From: Fratercula arctica
Lineage: Eukaryota; Chordata; Aves; Charadriiformes; Alcidae
NCBI GenBank assembly: GCA_947846985.1
Contig: CANTUZ010000004.1
Coordinates: 50,569,672-50,633,671, forward strand
Length of the DNA stretch: 64,000 nt
Reading direction: 5' to 3'
Positions 39,825 to 53,500 of this stretch are shown here, in pieces (the stretch's first letter is position 1; the number at the start of each line of letters is the position of its first letter). The position numbers were made by a program, and so were the translations under genes. The notes below the pieces were generated by a model, which ran no database searches, was not told where the DNA came from, and saw only the letters and a list, made by a program, of their open reading frames with translations.

Positions 39825-40671
39825 ATCTAATTAGTTACATTTTTATATTATATTTCCAGGTTCCTATCTGTAACCAGTCAAATGAGTGCTGCAATCACTA
39901 AGGCCTGTGCTTGGTTTCCTGCTTTTCCTTCTGCCCCCATGATTCTTGCCAGCCTGGTCCTGGGCAGGACCATAGCTGCTGTGGAGGCTGTGGGATCAGT
40001 CCTGCAACCCTCCAACCCTGTCCATGGACTGGCAGAGCCCAGAGCCCACATCTTCTGGTTTGGGACAAGTCCTGCAGATGTTAGACCATTATATGAAAGC
40101 AGGGAGCATCACCACCAGCACATGTAGCATCATCCTACCACTGTACTGCTAAAGGTGGACTGAATCCCAAGTTAATTCCACTACCAGTGTCTCCTTATCA
40201 TCCCAAGGGAAAAACAAACCCCTTCTTTGAGTGGACAGGGCTGCCACCTGGAGGCACCCCAGTTTTCCTACATAGTCAGTGGAGAGAAGAAAGCGCCTGT
40301 GTGAGACGGACTGCAGGCTCCAGAGATGCCTGACTGGTCACGTAGGACATTTACGGAGACATCTTATGTCGCCAGGAGATGGCAACTTTGGCACCTCAGT
40401 TAAGCAGAGGCTCTACACTAGAGGCCTCTCTGGGGTTAAGGATTTCATCAGGGATCAGGGTGGTTATTTGCTCCCAAATCGAGCCAAAGTACTCTCAGGG
40501 GTTTTCTCTCCAAGGCCCAGGTTCAGGCAAGACCCTAACTCCCACCTCCCCACTGACGTAACACTGTTAAATAAATAAGGACCTAAAGCACCTCTATCTT
40601 CCCTGCTGACCACGGGCACCTCGCAAAAAACCCTCATCTTTAACTGACTTTTCTCCGGTCAGTACCAGACT

Positions 40672-40805
40672 CTGGTTCCTTCTTCAGCGCGAGTCTTGCA
40701 GAAGTCCCGGCGTTACCCAACGGCGCCGGGTTCCCACGAGGACCGGCAATGAGCACAGCAGGGTTGCGACAGGGCTTGTGGCACCGCGGCGCTGTGTCAG
40801 AGCCC
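40672..40805. other. Small CpG cluster
   Basis: A short stretch contains tightly spaced CpGs (CGGCGTTACCCAACGGCGCC and neighbours) in otherwise CpG-poor DNA. It is too short for a classic CpG island. No splice site or coding signal was seen with it. Confidence 0.4.
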
Positions 40806-43800
40806 ACGCTGGCCAACATCAGGCGGTTTGAGCAAGAGGAAGCAGCCTGAAAAATACTAAACTGCTGTAGATTTCCTGAGAAGCCAGTGGTGAGGCAGAA
40901 ACGAGAGATGCAACAAAGGACCCAGAAACCCCCCTGTCAGCATATAGCTACCTTCAGCCCACCACCCCTCTCCTGCCCGGGCTGGGAGATGATCAGCGCA
41001 CAGACCAGCTCTTTTCTTGTATGATGCTCTGGGCAGCAAATTAGTAGAACAAGGAGGTGGGAGGGAGTTGTGGTGGGGCTTGTTGCTCCTGACACCTCGC
41101 CTGATGTGGTGGCCAGAGTGCTTTCTCCACCTCTGTGACCACTGTTGGGTCCTGGTCCTTTTGCGATACCCAGAAGTGCAGTGTGGCAGCAGTAAGGAGA
41201 GGGGCAAGGAAAGTAGGGAGTCTCCCAGGAGTGCACAGGAGGTCTGCAACGGGAACACGAAAGCCTTCAAATGTTCACATCCCACCAGAAAGTCACTGCC
41301 AGCCTCTGCTGTTCAGGGGGCATTGCTGGGAGATGCACCCGGCGCAGCCGCCTGTAGCAAAGGGCCGTTCCCGCAGAAATGTGGCTCCAGGGGTTTATTT
41401 CTTTGTTCCTAACAATTGATGCAGGGAAAAGACAAACATGACTCTGGGATTACCAGGGTCTGTGGAAACACCGCCCTTTTGGCAGTGTGTGTGCATCCAT
41501 TTCTGTTTCACGTGCAATGTGGGGAGGACGGATCACGATACCTTCACACCTTTTGGGCTGTGCCTTACTCCACGGGTGACACTTCAGGCACTGTCTGTAC
41601 GGAGGTGCTTCACATGAGCAGAGTAGTTGCAAGCCATCACCTGGTGAACAAATGAGCAACAACTTTTTCATTTGCCCAAAGAACAGATTTATTTCCCCAC
41701 CCGCAAAATACTGGAGGAGTAAAAGGTTTCCCCGAAACCTCACAGTTAGCATGACTCAACGTGGAACTATTCCCAAAGGAGAGGCTGTTTTAACCCATCT
41801 CCTCCTAGCCTGGCAGTAGGAAGCCCTCCCATCAGGAGGTATGGCTTAGACCACCATGATGCTATCAAAAATAAGAGGAAAGTAAAGAGCTTTTTTCCAA
41901 ACTCACCTCATTTTCATTTTTCAATAAAAATTATGAAGGACATGAATTTTTAGGCAGACATCAAGTAAATCCACTAAGCTGTTATGGGACTCAATTCTGA
42001 CGATTTTACTTGCCTTAACTAGAGCAAATCTTACCTTTTGTCTCCCCTGTCCCTTGCCTTGCTCCTAGTTTTCTGTTGGATTTAGTTCCACCAACCATGG
42101 GAAATTTTCCCGCACTCCCTGGGTGGGTTTCCTCAGGTTGCCAAGGCTTCTTGTGCTCTGCGCTTTTATGCTAAAAAATTCATGTGGAGACATAGAGCTG
42201 AATTCAAACCAACCAACCTTGTGGGGTGGCTGAGGACTCCAAACCCAAATCTTCATTTGAACATTCACCACCACATCTCTTCCCACAGAAGCAAAGACCT
42301 TCTCAGCCAAAATTTCTTCTTGACATCTCCACTTTGCACCTCGCCTGTGGAGGGTCAGAGCATGGGTCAGTCTGACCCCCACATTAAATGGGGGAACTTC
42401 AGCTGAAGCGGAGGACGTCAACTCACAAGGTCAAACCAAGTAACAGACTACCCCCATCTCGGTCTCGGCTCAAGGTGACAGCATTTCTCCATCCCCTGAA
42501 AATCAAAGGTAGAACCGTATTGCAGCACAAAGTATTGAAGACCATGCTTCGCCCACCAAAATACCCCCTCTAGCTGGTACTTTGCTCCCCTCTTAATGTA
42601 CATTCCTACATGTACAGTTCTGCTGAGCAACAATCTTATATACAGCCTTTACGGCACGGTTCCTCCCACCTGTCCCAGGGTTTATGCTGCATTTCCACTG
42701 CTCGTGCTAATGGTATAGCTCTCATTCAAACACACACCTCTTCCTCACTCCCCTCATCACCATCCCAGTCCCTCTCCCACCAAGCAGCTGCGTCTCCACA
42801 CCCAACGGCAGAGTAACCCACTGCCGGCAGGATTTTACCACCTTACATTCACAGACTGTTAATGTGCAAAAACCAATTTTCTCCAGTTTGTTTGAAAACA
42901 TTCAGTGCCTTTTTTTTTTCTTTTTTTTTTAGTTATTTCATGTGATTTGTGGCTCACAACTCAGCTCCAGCATCACACTGGGGCTGGTTCCTCTCCTTTC
43001 ACTGGTGAGCGCTGTCTTTGCAGCCTGGGTCTCGGTGCTAACGCTAAAGGAGAGGCAGTTTTAAACTCCCTTTCCATCTGTCCCAAAGATGGGAGAGTAC
43101 GGAGGTACAGAAGCGTAAAGGGGGTGTGATACAGTCAGCATGCAGGGATTTCAAATGCAGCCACCGAAAGAAACATTATTCTGAAATATATTTACTCAGT
43201 CCTTCTTTTAAAAGGAGGGAAGATTCCCCATCCCATAAGGCTGGGAGCTTTCATTCAGCGCAGACAGGCAGCAGTCCTCTGAGGGGAAATCAGAACGTAA
43301 GTAGCAAAATAAATCATATTTCTCCACTCAAAATGGGCCAAAGATAAGAAAGTTATCCTTTATTGCATCCATGTGGTAAAGGCAGGTGGCCAGCCAGTAC
43401 AGACCGGTATGTTTGGGAGACAGTTGTGCCGTTTAACGTGGCTGATCTGGAGATTTAGTCATTTCTCAGCAAATGCAGTCACTTCCATAAAATAAAATAG
43501 TAAAAGAAAAAGGTGTAATTTCATTCCTGCCTCAGTTTGAGGGATGGGCGATGTAACACTGTCAAAATGGCCCCACTGAGTTTTGTCAAGAGACAATTTC
43601 TCCCTCCTTTCAGTGCACGTTGGGGGTCCCTGGGGCAATCTGGCCACATCAGGACAGTGCTGAGAGATGAAAACCCTACTGCTATGCAAACACACTGTCC
43701 AGAGCTGGGGTTGTACCTGGCAGTATTCCATCATTTTTAGCGTAACCGTACCTGAAGGTGTTAGGAAACCGAGCATGAAACTGGCCTCCGTGGGATGCTG

Positions 43801-45025
43801 CCCGCTTAGGCCGTGTTGGTTGCTCTAGCTGCGGAGATGTCCCTCTCTGGTTGTCATTGCAGAAGGGAAAACCTGAGCTGGTTGCTCCAGGTTTCCATGG
43901 GTGGGAGGAAGAGGGGATGCTCTCCCAGATGTGAGTTGGAGATTTGCCTGAGGAAGGGCAGCTGTGCTGTCCTCTAAAGACTTCTTTTTTTAAATAACAC
44001 ATCAAGATGATTATTTTTTTCAACTCTGTCCCCATTTTCAAGAGAAGTCCCAGTGTAATTTCCATGCTAATCAGATGAAAGCTTGCAAAATACATTTCCT
44101 TCAAGATGTAGGGGCATGTATTAAGTTAACTCTGGGTGACCTGTGACTCTGTCAGTGACACACAGCATTTAAATCCATGCAAATGAAAACCTTGCCCACG
44201 CCACAGGCAAATTCTTTGCTTTTCCCATGCTGCTCACGTGGAGCTGAAAATGTTTGATGAGTGAAGTCTTAGTGATGCATTTCAGCAATAATTCATACGC
44301 TATACATAATTTAGGACCTCGCTGCAGTCCCCCCCGTAACACATGTTGTACAGCGCGTACACGCAGGGCCAGACAGCAGCTTTAAGGAGGCTCCAGGCAT
44401 CATCCACAGTAAGGAGAAGTTTGATCCATCTCCAGTTTGCACCTGCCAGATCATGAAGGGAGCTAATTGGATTAAAATATTGCAATTATAATTTCATTTA
44501 TGTGCGGTAAAACCTTAGGGAAACCTTTTAAATGGCAGAAAATTTGAGGATGCAGTCTCTGAAGTCTGCTTCTTAAAAGCTTAATGCTCTCTCCCTCCTC
44601 CGTTGCCTGAGACTGGAGTTTTATTCCTAGGAAAAGGTGAGCTTGATGAGCGATGTGCGCATAGCTGGCATGGCGTACAGACCACAGAACGCTGCTTGGC
44701 TTGATCATGGTCATATTTATCAAGGCTACTTGAATGTCTTTTGTATCACCAGTCCACAGTGACAGTACCCACACCCTCCCTGCTGCCCCTGCCCAGGCAA
44801 AAGTAGCCTTAAAACACCCGTATAGGACTTCATCCTGAACTCAACAGGCAGCCAGTTCCAGGGGTGACCCTGAGTCCGGAGGAGGAATGGAAAGACCCTT
44901 TCTTGGGTTACAGTAGCAGCTCCCATTTCTTCTCCCCAGGGAGAGAGTCCTGTGTTTTGGGGCTGAGAAGCTGTGGATGCCCCAAGGAGTTAAACTGGGA
45001 CCAGTACCCAGCCCCACAGACCTAC

Positions 45026-45137
45026 CTCGCAAGTAGGACACACGTCCCCAGATGGAGCTGGAAAACCAGGTGCATCCCGGCGCATCACCCAGGAGGGCAT
45101 CCACCAGGTCCACGTCAGCCTGGCACTGCCGTGCCTG
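45026..45137 (-). other. Candidate internal exon of an unidentified transcript
   Basis: A 112 nt segment is bounded by a strong acceptor (CCCGCTGTTTCAG) and a strong donor (GCGAG/GTAGGT). Frame 0 is open for 37 codons, starting QARQCQADVDLVDALLGD and ending GRVSYLR. A second frame is also open, which weakens the coding case. I do not recognise the peptide. It could be an exon of an unannotated gene or non-coding RNA transcribed from the 50 kb CpG island, or a chance pairing. Confidence 0.25.
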
Positions 45138-48100
45138 CTGAAACAGCGGGGAAGAGGGATGATGTGATGCATCCGTGCTGATGGCTGTCACCAAAGAGCA
45201 GGGAAAACACACACGCATGGTACTGTGCAATCAATTTCAGAAACTAATGAAGCAGAATACAAGAAAGGTGAAAAATAACCCAAACCCACGTCTCCTCACA
45301 CCTAGTGGGTGCTCTCTCAGGCGAGATAACTTTGTGTGGTACAAGCACAAGCAGATTTTCTTGTCAGATTCACAAGCCAGATGTGGACTTCTCCCCACTC
45401 CCACATCAGTTGAAGATCTCAGCCTGGATCAGGTATGAAGCCACTGCTGTTAACCAGGTGCTCAACGGCAAGTTCTGTGTCAGAAGACATCTAATTAACT
45501 TCTGTATTTATTATGTGACGCTGAGTCAGGAATAAACAGTCACAGCCATGATGAGAAACAACACATAATGTTGCAATACTCTTGTTTTCACAATAGCCTT
45601 AGGGCCTGCTCTGGTCTCCTGCGGAGCTGACATGGAGCTACCACAAACAACTTCAAGCCTCGTTGAATGGCCAGGTCTAAGCATACAGAAATTCTGTGTG
45701 TTCACGAAGAACACAGAGGTGGCAACAGGAGAGCAAAAATTATCCTTACAGGAAAAAAAAAGGAAGGGAATCCATTTTAGGGAGTGTATTAACCCTTCAC
45801 ATGAGGACATGAGGCTTTGAAAAGTCTAGTTTGTACTTCAGGCCCTGCTCATGTCAACGATGAAGCGCGGGAGCACACGAGGGCAGCTGTAGTAGCTGCC
45901 TCCGCACTTTGCATGACTGTTGGCAGCCTGGAGCCTACCACTGACACACCTCATCTCAAGGTTACGGTTTCGGTTTTGGGGCAGCCAACTCAATACACAA
46001 TACATGGATCTGATTTTCAAAGGGCAAGCACCCCACCCAGTCTGGAAACTGGAGACTTTGTAAGACATGTCCCATTAGACAGCCAGAAATCAATGCCTGC
46101 TCGGTCATTAGTCATTCTGGAAACCTCCGCCTTGGTGAGTCAGCCGAGGCGCCTGGCATACCTGGCAAGCTGGAAGGGGATCTGGTTTGGGGATTATATT
46201 TTTTTGGTTTTTTACACTACCCCAAAATTTCCAAGTTGAGTTGCAGAGGCAGCAGTCAGCCCACCTGGGAAACCGCTTGGCAGGGAACACGACATGAAAC
46301 CCATTTCTTATCTCACCATGTCATACCTAACATGTCTAAAGAATATTTGGCTGACGAGCTCCCTCTCTCCAGAAAAACAGCAAACAAGCGAATCTCACCA
46401 AAGCAAGTTATTTGATGATCTTCTGTTATATGCACAAGCCCAAGGGAAAGGAAAAAAAGTCGAAAGAGTAGAATTTGCTATCTACCCATTTTTCGCTGGG
46501 ATATTTCTGATAAGGGCAGCATCAAGGACAGTTATGCAGAAACATGCCAAACTCTGGAAGTGTTGGTTCAGCTGGATCAGAAACAGCACTGCCATCCACG
46601 CAGTTCCTCCAAGACAGGCCTAGCCTGGATTTCTATTCTCCACCTGGTCATCCCAGAAAATCATCAGGTCTGCCTATTTCCAAGAGGTATAGCCTCCTAC
46701 AGACTGCAACAGAAAGCTAAGCAGCATAATTCTCGTTACTAGAACAACCACGACTGCTGTGGATGTAACCAACACGTAAAGGTGTGACTGCTTAGTGCTG
46801 GCTTTGCGTGCCTCAGCTGGACACCATGCAAGAACTTCAGCCTTCCCACGTTTAAGCTACCAACACATCTCTGTGTGCAGTCAGCGCACCCTCCCCGGGG
46901 CTGGAGCATCCACACATCAGCAACCACTTTACATCCCCTCTTAACAGGTTTTTGCCAGTTCTGCGTCCCACCTGCGCTATGAATGTACACTTGGTCTTTC
47001 CGCACTTCAACAGCGTTGATATAAAACTGACTTTGCTACGAATGACAAAGCAGGTCAATGGAAATAAAACTTTCAACACTCACCTGTGGAATGCACACTA
47101 ATTATGATTTGGAACCACTGTGTTTCTGTGAACCCAGGGATACGACTTGCACACTTTGGAGAGGAGAGCAGCCCATCAGCAAAGCTGTTGCTTTAGTTTC
47201 CCAGAGACACAATTGCAAGTGTCCATTTCCATAGTAGAGAAGCTTCTGATGGCCCAGCAGAGCTGCTTAGGTGAGCACCAAAGCATATGAGCAAGCTGAC
47301 AAAACCCTGGGGATTTGGGGACCTCAACACATCAGTGCTCTCCCTGCTCGGCATCGCTGCATTGGGCCATCCAGTGGCAGAACTGGCTGGGAACCGTGAT
47401 ATGGCTGACTCTCCCTGATCGTTGATGGCTGCGAAGACAAAGGCTGTAAAGCTTCAATGCTATATTATTCTAGAGCTCCCAGCAGCAGTGGTGGTGGTCT
47501 CCTGGGCATTGCACTAAGGAGGGTACAATTGTTATAAGGCAGCACCTGAGTTTTATGCCACAACATGGTTTCCATCACCATTGTCTATAGTGAGCTCCGA
47601 AGCCCTACCACAGCCCCTACTAGAATCAAGGGATCATTTATTCCATGGATGTGACGATGCTGTGCAGGTCAGAGCTTCTTAGCATGAGTTGCTTTGCCTC
47701 ACCAGTGACACAGACTTGGCTGCTGTGCTGGCTGCCAAGGGACACTTGAACAACTCTTTAAACATCATTAAGTCTTCAGCGCTGCTCAGAAGCAGCCCAG
47801 CTGTTTTCTTTGTGCTGCAGTGAAGCTCATTTTTTTTTCACAATCCATAGCATTTACTTGTCAATGAGGTTTTCCCACCTCCTCTCCTTGGAGGTCATCG
47901 GCGAGATCCCCAGGAGATGGCTTCCCCAGAGAGGTGCATTTGTATGGTCACCCGTGAAACGTGCCTCCCTCTTGTGATGGGAAAGGAGGCGGCATGTGAC
48001 TGGGACGTGAAAAGGATATTCTTTAACATAGGAAGGAAAACATAACAGCTCGAACAAGACTTATCTCAGCCTCTTCCTAGGAGTATGCCCAGCTCCAAGC

Positions 48101-49939
48101 TGTATCAAACTCTTGCTATTTCACAGGGAGAGACCATCCGGAGGATGAAAAGGTCTGGTCAAAGGAACATAGGTGGCCAACCCTCATCCTCTGTACTTCA
48201 GAAAGACACAGACGTGATGAGAAAGCCACTGTCTGTTACCCTGCAGAGGAGTTTCGCTTGTGGTGTGAACTGTCTGCCTGAGCACTGCGGAACGGATCGC
48301 TCAAGGTTAAATTGGATTAAACTGTTACAGCTCCGCTTTCCCACGTGTGGTTTAAATTTAAATGCTATAAATTTCATGGTGAGTTATTAAAACCTTCTTG
48401 GCAAGGAGAACTCATCTCTGAAAGAAAAAAAGAAAAATTCCTCCAAGTTTGCAGACCCACAGGGAGGCTTTAAGTCGAGTTAACGGTGAGATTTCCAAGC
48501 GGAGGGGAAGGAAGAGCCCAGGTATTTAACCAGCGGTGTGTGGGAGCGGAGCCCTGTGGAGCAGCCTGGCTCTGCTCTGTCATGCCAGCTGCTTACCAGG
48601 TTTCCATGGGCAGCGCCCTGGTCCCACATTGTTGCGCCCAGCAGCGCAGATGCTCCTGGAGCAGAAGCCGAGCAATGCACTGTATGGCACATTCAGGGAC
48701 AGCAGGATGTTCTGGGCTGGATGCGTGAAAATTTTTGTAAATACTTGTCAGCATGAATTAACCAACAAGCAGCATGGGAGGCCTTGAAATGTCACTCTTC
48801 TGAGAAGTCCCGTCCTTCCAGTTTCTCCTGGTATCACCCAGCCACGTGGTGATCTTTGCATGGGGGGGGGTGTAAAATGTCACACTGAGTTTTGGTAGAA
48901 GCTACGCAGAGATGACTGCAAGTATCATGCACAAGGATGGCTGGTTCTGGGTGGTTACTGCTCCTGGCCGGGCCGGGGAAGCCCTCCAAGAGGAATGTCT
49001 TGCCTTAGGTCCCCCTGGACCTACTAATAAAAGCCATAAGGCAAGCCACTGGCAAAGTGCAGTAAGAGAAACAAGTGCAGAACCGTAAGGAAAAAAGTCC
49101 AGGGCAGCAGAAAAGCAGACCTTTCTCCTTCCCCCCACCCCAGGGGAGGACATTAAACACCAGCCCTGGCAAGGACAGCTCAGCAACCTCATCCTGTGCT
49201 CTCCAGGCTCTACGTTAAGCCTCAGAGAACTGAACTGTAAAACGTTCAGACCTAGTTTCTGTCCTCAGCTGTCACAACTCAGCAGGAGTGGCAGCGGCCC
49301 AGGCTGTTTTGCGCCATGCGCTTCCAAAACCTGCCTCACATGTGCTGCTGTTGGAGCAGATGTTTGCAAGCCGCTCGGGTATTTTCGGTGGCTGAACCGT
49401 TTTCCAGCCCAAGGCCTCCAGCAGGCTCCCACAGCAGCCCAAGCGAGTACAGCCACCACCTTTCAGAAAGTGAAGCACAAATCTTCTCGTCCTGATGCAG
49501 CCAGCCAGGAGATGAGGCAGCCCCGCGTGCCGCTGGCTCCAGGTACAGCCAGGCCACCCAAACCGAAGAGAAACCACTGCGGGCACAGAGTCTTGGCTCA
49601 ACAACCTCATCCGCCGATTTCCATTGCAAGACTTCTTGAGACTGGGAGCATGCTAGAACGCCTCTCATCTCCAGATGTAATTCCAGGGGGATACGGAGAT
49701 CCGGCTGCTTACAGGACTCGTTGCCATTTTCCCCCGTTCAGTGCCGCAGCCAGGGCAGGGGACAGCAGGTCAAATGATGCCAGAACCTCGGCCGATGGAG
49801 AGGCACCCACCCGTGGCTCTGCAGGCTCGGGGGCTGTCGGCAGGGCCCAGCCGAGGGCTGAAGGCTCAGATCCGGGCACCAGCATCCCTGCACTGCGTGA
49901 GCCGTGATCATTTCGGGGCCACCAGCCCAGACCGAGTGC

Positions 49940-50560
49940 CTGAACTCACATCACAAAAAAAAGAGGGATTTTCCCCCGCCCTCCCCAAGGCTGGGGGCTA
50001 ACTGGGCTGTAACGGGCTGAAAGCTGTAATATTTCGGACAGGTGACCCGGCGAGAGCAGCCCCGCTCGCCGCCGCCGCGCTGTCCCCCCCCCCAGCCCCG
50101 GCCCGGCGCTGCGCCCGGCGGCCGCAAGGTGTCACAGCGAGCCCGCCGCTGCCTGCTGCTGGCCGCCCGCCTCTCCCGACGCAGCTCGGCGGCTTCGGTC
50201 ACCGGCAGCTGCTATTTATAGGGACAAACCCGCCATCCCCATCTGCGGGGCCGAGGGACCCCGGGGCGGGCGATGCCGCCGGGGAGCGGGGCGATGCGCA
50301 GGGGGTGGGCGGAGGGGACAAGCGGCGGCTGCGTTCCGTCCCAGGGGGGGGTTAGAAACGAAAAATCGGAATTGATGGGTTTTATCCCACCCCGCGGAAG
50401 CTGCTCCCTCCCCAAAGGGCTCGGCAGCTTCGCGCTGCGGCTTCTGCCCTCCCGTGGGTTCCCGGAGCATCGAGAATCTTATAGAACTTCTCAGCAGAGC
50501 AGTGAGGCAGGAGCACAGCGGGGGCCGGCGGAGACGGGGCTTCCTTCGGTGGCAGCACGG
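49940..50560. promoter_or_regulatory. CpG island, probable promoter
   Basis: This is the densest CpG block in the window, with about 18 CpGs in 50041-50160 alone and a high density continuing to about 50540. Such islands usually mark promoters in vertebrates. It lies about 12 kb beyond the ZFYVE28 stop. No coding exon is recognisable in or beside it. Long open frames on both strands (for example minus 50216-50770 and plus 50273-50716) are expected by chance at this GC content. It could be the promoter of a non-coding RNA, of a gene with non-coding first exon, or an enhancer-like orphan CpG island. Confidence 0.75.
50212..50221 (-). promoter_or_regulatory. MEF2 consensus site / minus-strand TATA box in the CpG island
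   Basis: CTATTTATAG fits the MEF2 consensus YTAWWWWTAR exactly. On the minus strand it reads CTATAAATAG, a strong TATA box (TATAAATA). It is an isolated AT block in very GC-rich DNA. If it acts as a TATA box, a minus-strand start is expected near 50185-50190. The two roles cannot be separated from sequence. Confidence 0.5.
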
Positions 50561-53500
50561 GGGGAGTGGAGGCTTCTGAGGCACCCAACCCCGCAGCCAC
50601 ACGGCTCGAGTGCCAACAACCACCCTAGGGCCAGGGATGGGGGCTGGCGAGAGCCCCAAAAGGATGGCGTGATCCCTGCTGAGGTGCAAGGTGGGGACCG
50701 AAGCACTGGGATTTGACCGAATATTGTGCTTTATGGGGGAGTACAATGGTTTTAACTCTCCTGCGTGCATGTTGAGCAGGGAATGGAAGGAAGGACTCGG
50801 TACTCTATGCTTCCACGCAGCTCAAGCACTTGACCTAAAAGTATAATTGACTCTGCACAGCCAAGCCCTGGTGCTGTGACAGCAGGTAAAGCAGGCTCGT
50901 TTGGAGAAGCACTGCCTTCTCCCCACCCTCAGCTACTGCGCCATTAAAGGAGGAGAAATTATGATTTGGCAAGGTGACATGGAAAGAACAACTTTGCTGC
51001 ATTTTAAATATGAAATGTTTGTTTTGTTGGAAGATGACTTTGGGATGCCAGGCCAGGCCTTAAAAATACTCAAAGGCCCCAGTGGAGAAACTACAAAAGA
51101 AAAAGAAATAAACCCGGTAGCTGTTGGATGCAATGGAAGAGCAGCAGGTGATGCCTCAGCAGAACAGGGGCTAACAGTGGAGATGTAAGGGATGGGAAAC
51201 ATTTTAGCATGTGGGAGACACGGAAGGGCTGGTGCCGATCTCTGAGGGCAGCACAGAGACTATGTGTCCTCAAAATACCCAAGATCATCCTCAAAACACC
51301 CGAATTCCACCAGGAGCTGTGGTAGGAATCGCATGCCACAGCAATAATACGCCAACTCGGCAGCACAACTCCCCTCTCCCGTGGGTACGGGGCCACCCAA
51401 GCACAGTGCCGTACCAGCAGCTCTGGTGCCCGGGCATCCCCAGGAGGAGCCCGTGCTGGCACAGGCATCTCTCGTGCTGCCAATCAGTGCAGACAACATT
51501 TAGGATGGAGGGCTGGTGAGATGAGCAGATAAAACATGTATTTGGAAAGAACAAATCAAGCCAACAAGGGAGCTGGGAAGCCGAGCGGCCTCAGAAATGG
51601 GAGATACTTGGATGCACTTACACAGCCTGGGATCTGTGGGGCAAGCCTCTAAGATGCTTCCCTGAGCAGACAGGCAGAGCCAGCCATTCCCAAATGCAAT
51701 TAACTGCTTCATTACCATCTAAGCAAAACAAACCAATCAGCATCTGCTGCCTTTAGCCAGAGAAGAGATTAACACAAGACACAAACATTGTCCTCCAGAC
51801 TGGAGCCGTGACCCACACCCTCCAGCCCAGCATGGCAGCTCTGCTCCCCAGCCCAGTTCTGGGAGCAGATTTAGATGTCCATCCGCTGCTTCAGGCGTGC
51901 TGACGCCACACCAGCGAGCCAGCACACAGCACCCTCGTGTGCTGAGCCACCCCCCCATGTCAGTAAATACCTGCTGAGACAGAGCTGCTGCTGCAGACCC
52001 AGATGGGAGCGATGGATATGACAGCAAAATTCTCTTTAGAGGTCCATCTCGACCACCGGTGTCTGCTTGATGTGTCCGGCGGGTCTGGGAAGTTAAACAA
52101 GTCAAATTAAGGCCAGAGACCGCTTTTAGGATGAGAGCAGCCTGCCAAAGGGAAAGGCAACCTACGGCATACCGATCGCTTTTGGAGGACCAGGAGAAGG
52201 TGTGATTTTCAAGCTGGAGTACAGAGCCACCACAGGCCTCAACTTACATGGTGTAACACCTTGCTTTTACAGCAGCACAGATGTTTCCTACAAGCTCTCT
52301 TCTTCCCACCAGACACATCTCTAGATAAGGGTCCAGGTGCCAGGCAAGAGAGCAAAAGGTCCCCTAGCGTGCAGGAGGAACAGAGAGGACTGACTGCAAG
52401 ATCCAAGGTTAAGCTTCAAAGGGCCACTAAAATGTCACACTTTGTAGACTTCAGCATCTCTAAGACCTTCAGTCTTCTGAGAAGATTAAGCTCTGAGTAC
52501 AGTAAAGAAAACTGCACTTACCTGTGTGATGAGGTACAAGCAATTTATGAAAGGGATTATTCATGCTTGTGTGAGATAGCAGGATGGGACGATCCGATCT
52601 TGTGTTCCCAAGTCTTTTAATAAACTCTTCTGTAGGATGAAGATAACATACCTACAGTGGTGACATAAGCAGGTCCCGCATGATGGTGCATTATAGCCTG
52701 CTGGTACCATGTATGCAGGGAAAGATAAGGGGCACGGTGCGGTTTGCAGGGTTGAGGAAGCAATTACTATACAATATCCTACAGACCACTATGGCACAGT
52801 ATTGCAACGCCTCTGCTGTGGAGGCACCCACATGAATGCTTGCAATGGTCCCTTTGGCTTGAACAACTCTGAAGGCAAGAGAAGTGCCTGTGGGCTGGGA
52901 CAGGGGCTCGGCAGAAGCCGTGGGGGGCCAGCAGCCTGCTCCCCACGCTCTGGCAGGGGAAAGGCACAGCTGCCCTCTCTGGTCCTCCAGGGCTGATGGG
53001 CTCTGCTGGGCGAGAATATGAACAAATCCCTTTTGTGTATGGTATAATTTACATCCTCAGTTGTACCTCACCATAACATCTGTGCAGGCTTGGCCACTGC
53101 TTTCCATGCCCAGTTCCTCAGCAAAAAAGCATCCTCTCCTCTCTGCAGTAGGGAAACTGAGGCACAGATTTTTGGATCTGATGCTGTGCCCCTGGTAGTG
53201 GCTGCAAAGGCTCTGCCTGAATCCCAAATCCCAGAACAGAGACACGACTTCCAGCTCCCCAAATCCCAGCTCGCTGCTCAGGGCCCAGCTAGAGGGGCTG
53301 TCTCAGCTGAGCAGCGGAGTCACCTCCAGCAGTTGGGAAGGAACACAAAGTGGAAGGATCATTTCTTCTGTAGCTGCAGGCAGGGTTTGGGAAAGCACCC
53401 AGCCCTGCTCAGTTCCCATGCGTGACACACTGGTGGTACCCACAGCCCCGCTTGGTGGTTTGCAGGAGTGATGCGCTCAGCATGACACCAGCATTGACGA

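Larger units (their letters stand above)
37794..49939. other. No confirmed gene; candidate splice signals only
   Basis: Holds the (TTTG)n tract, the small CpG cluster at 40.7 kb, the candidate exon at 45026-45137 and a consensus donor CAG/GTGAGT on the minus strand at 47083-47078. The 142-codon minus frame at 39281-39709 is not recognised. Confidence 0.5.

Noticed and set aside
49951..50202. 83-codon frame starting near the predicted minus-strand transcription start
   Set aside because: The ATG falls upstream of the likely start, the Arg/Gly-rich peptide is typical of CpG-island translation, and the stop falls just before the candidate donor.
50216..50770. 184-codon minus-strand open frame in the CpG island
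   Set aside because: Pro/Arg/Ala/Leu-rich chance translation of GC-rich DNA with no domain. It also runs through the TATA/MEF2 site and would start upstream of any transcript made from it.
52261..52620. 119-codon plus-strand open frame
   Set aside because: Composition is plausible, but there is no homology that I recognise and no promoter or splice context.
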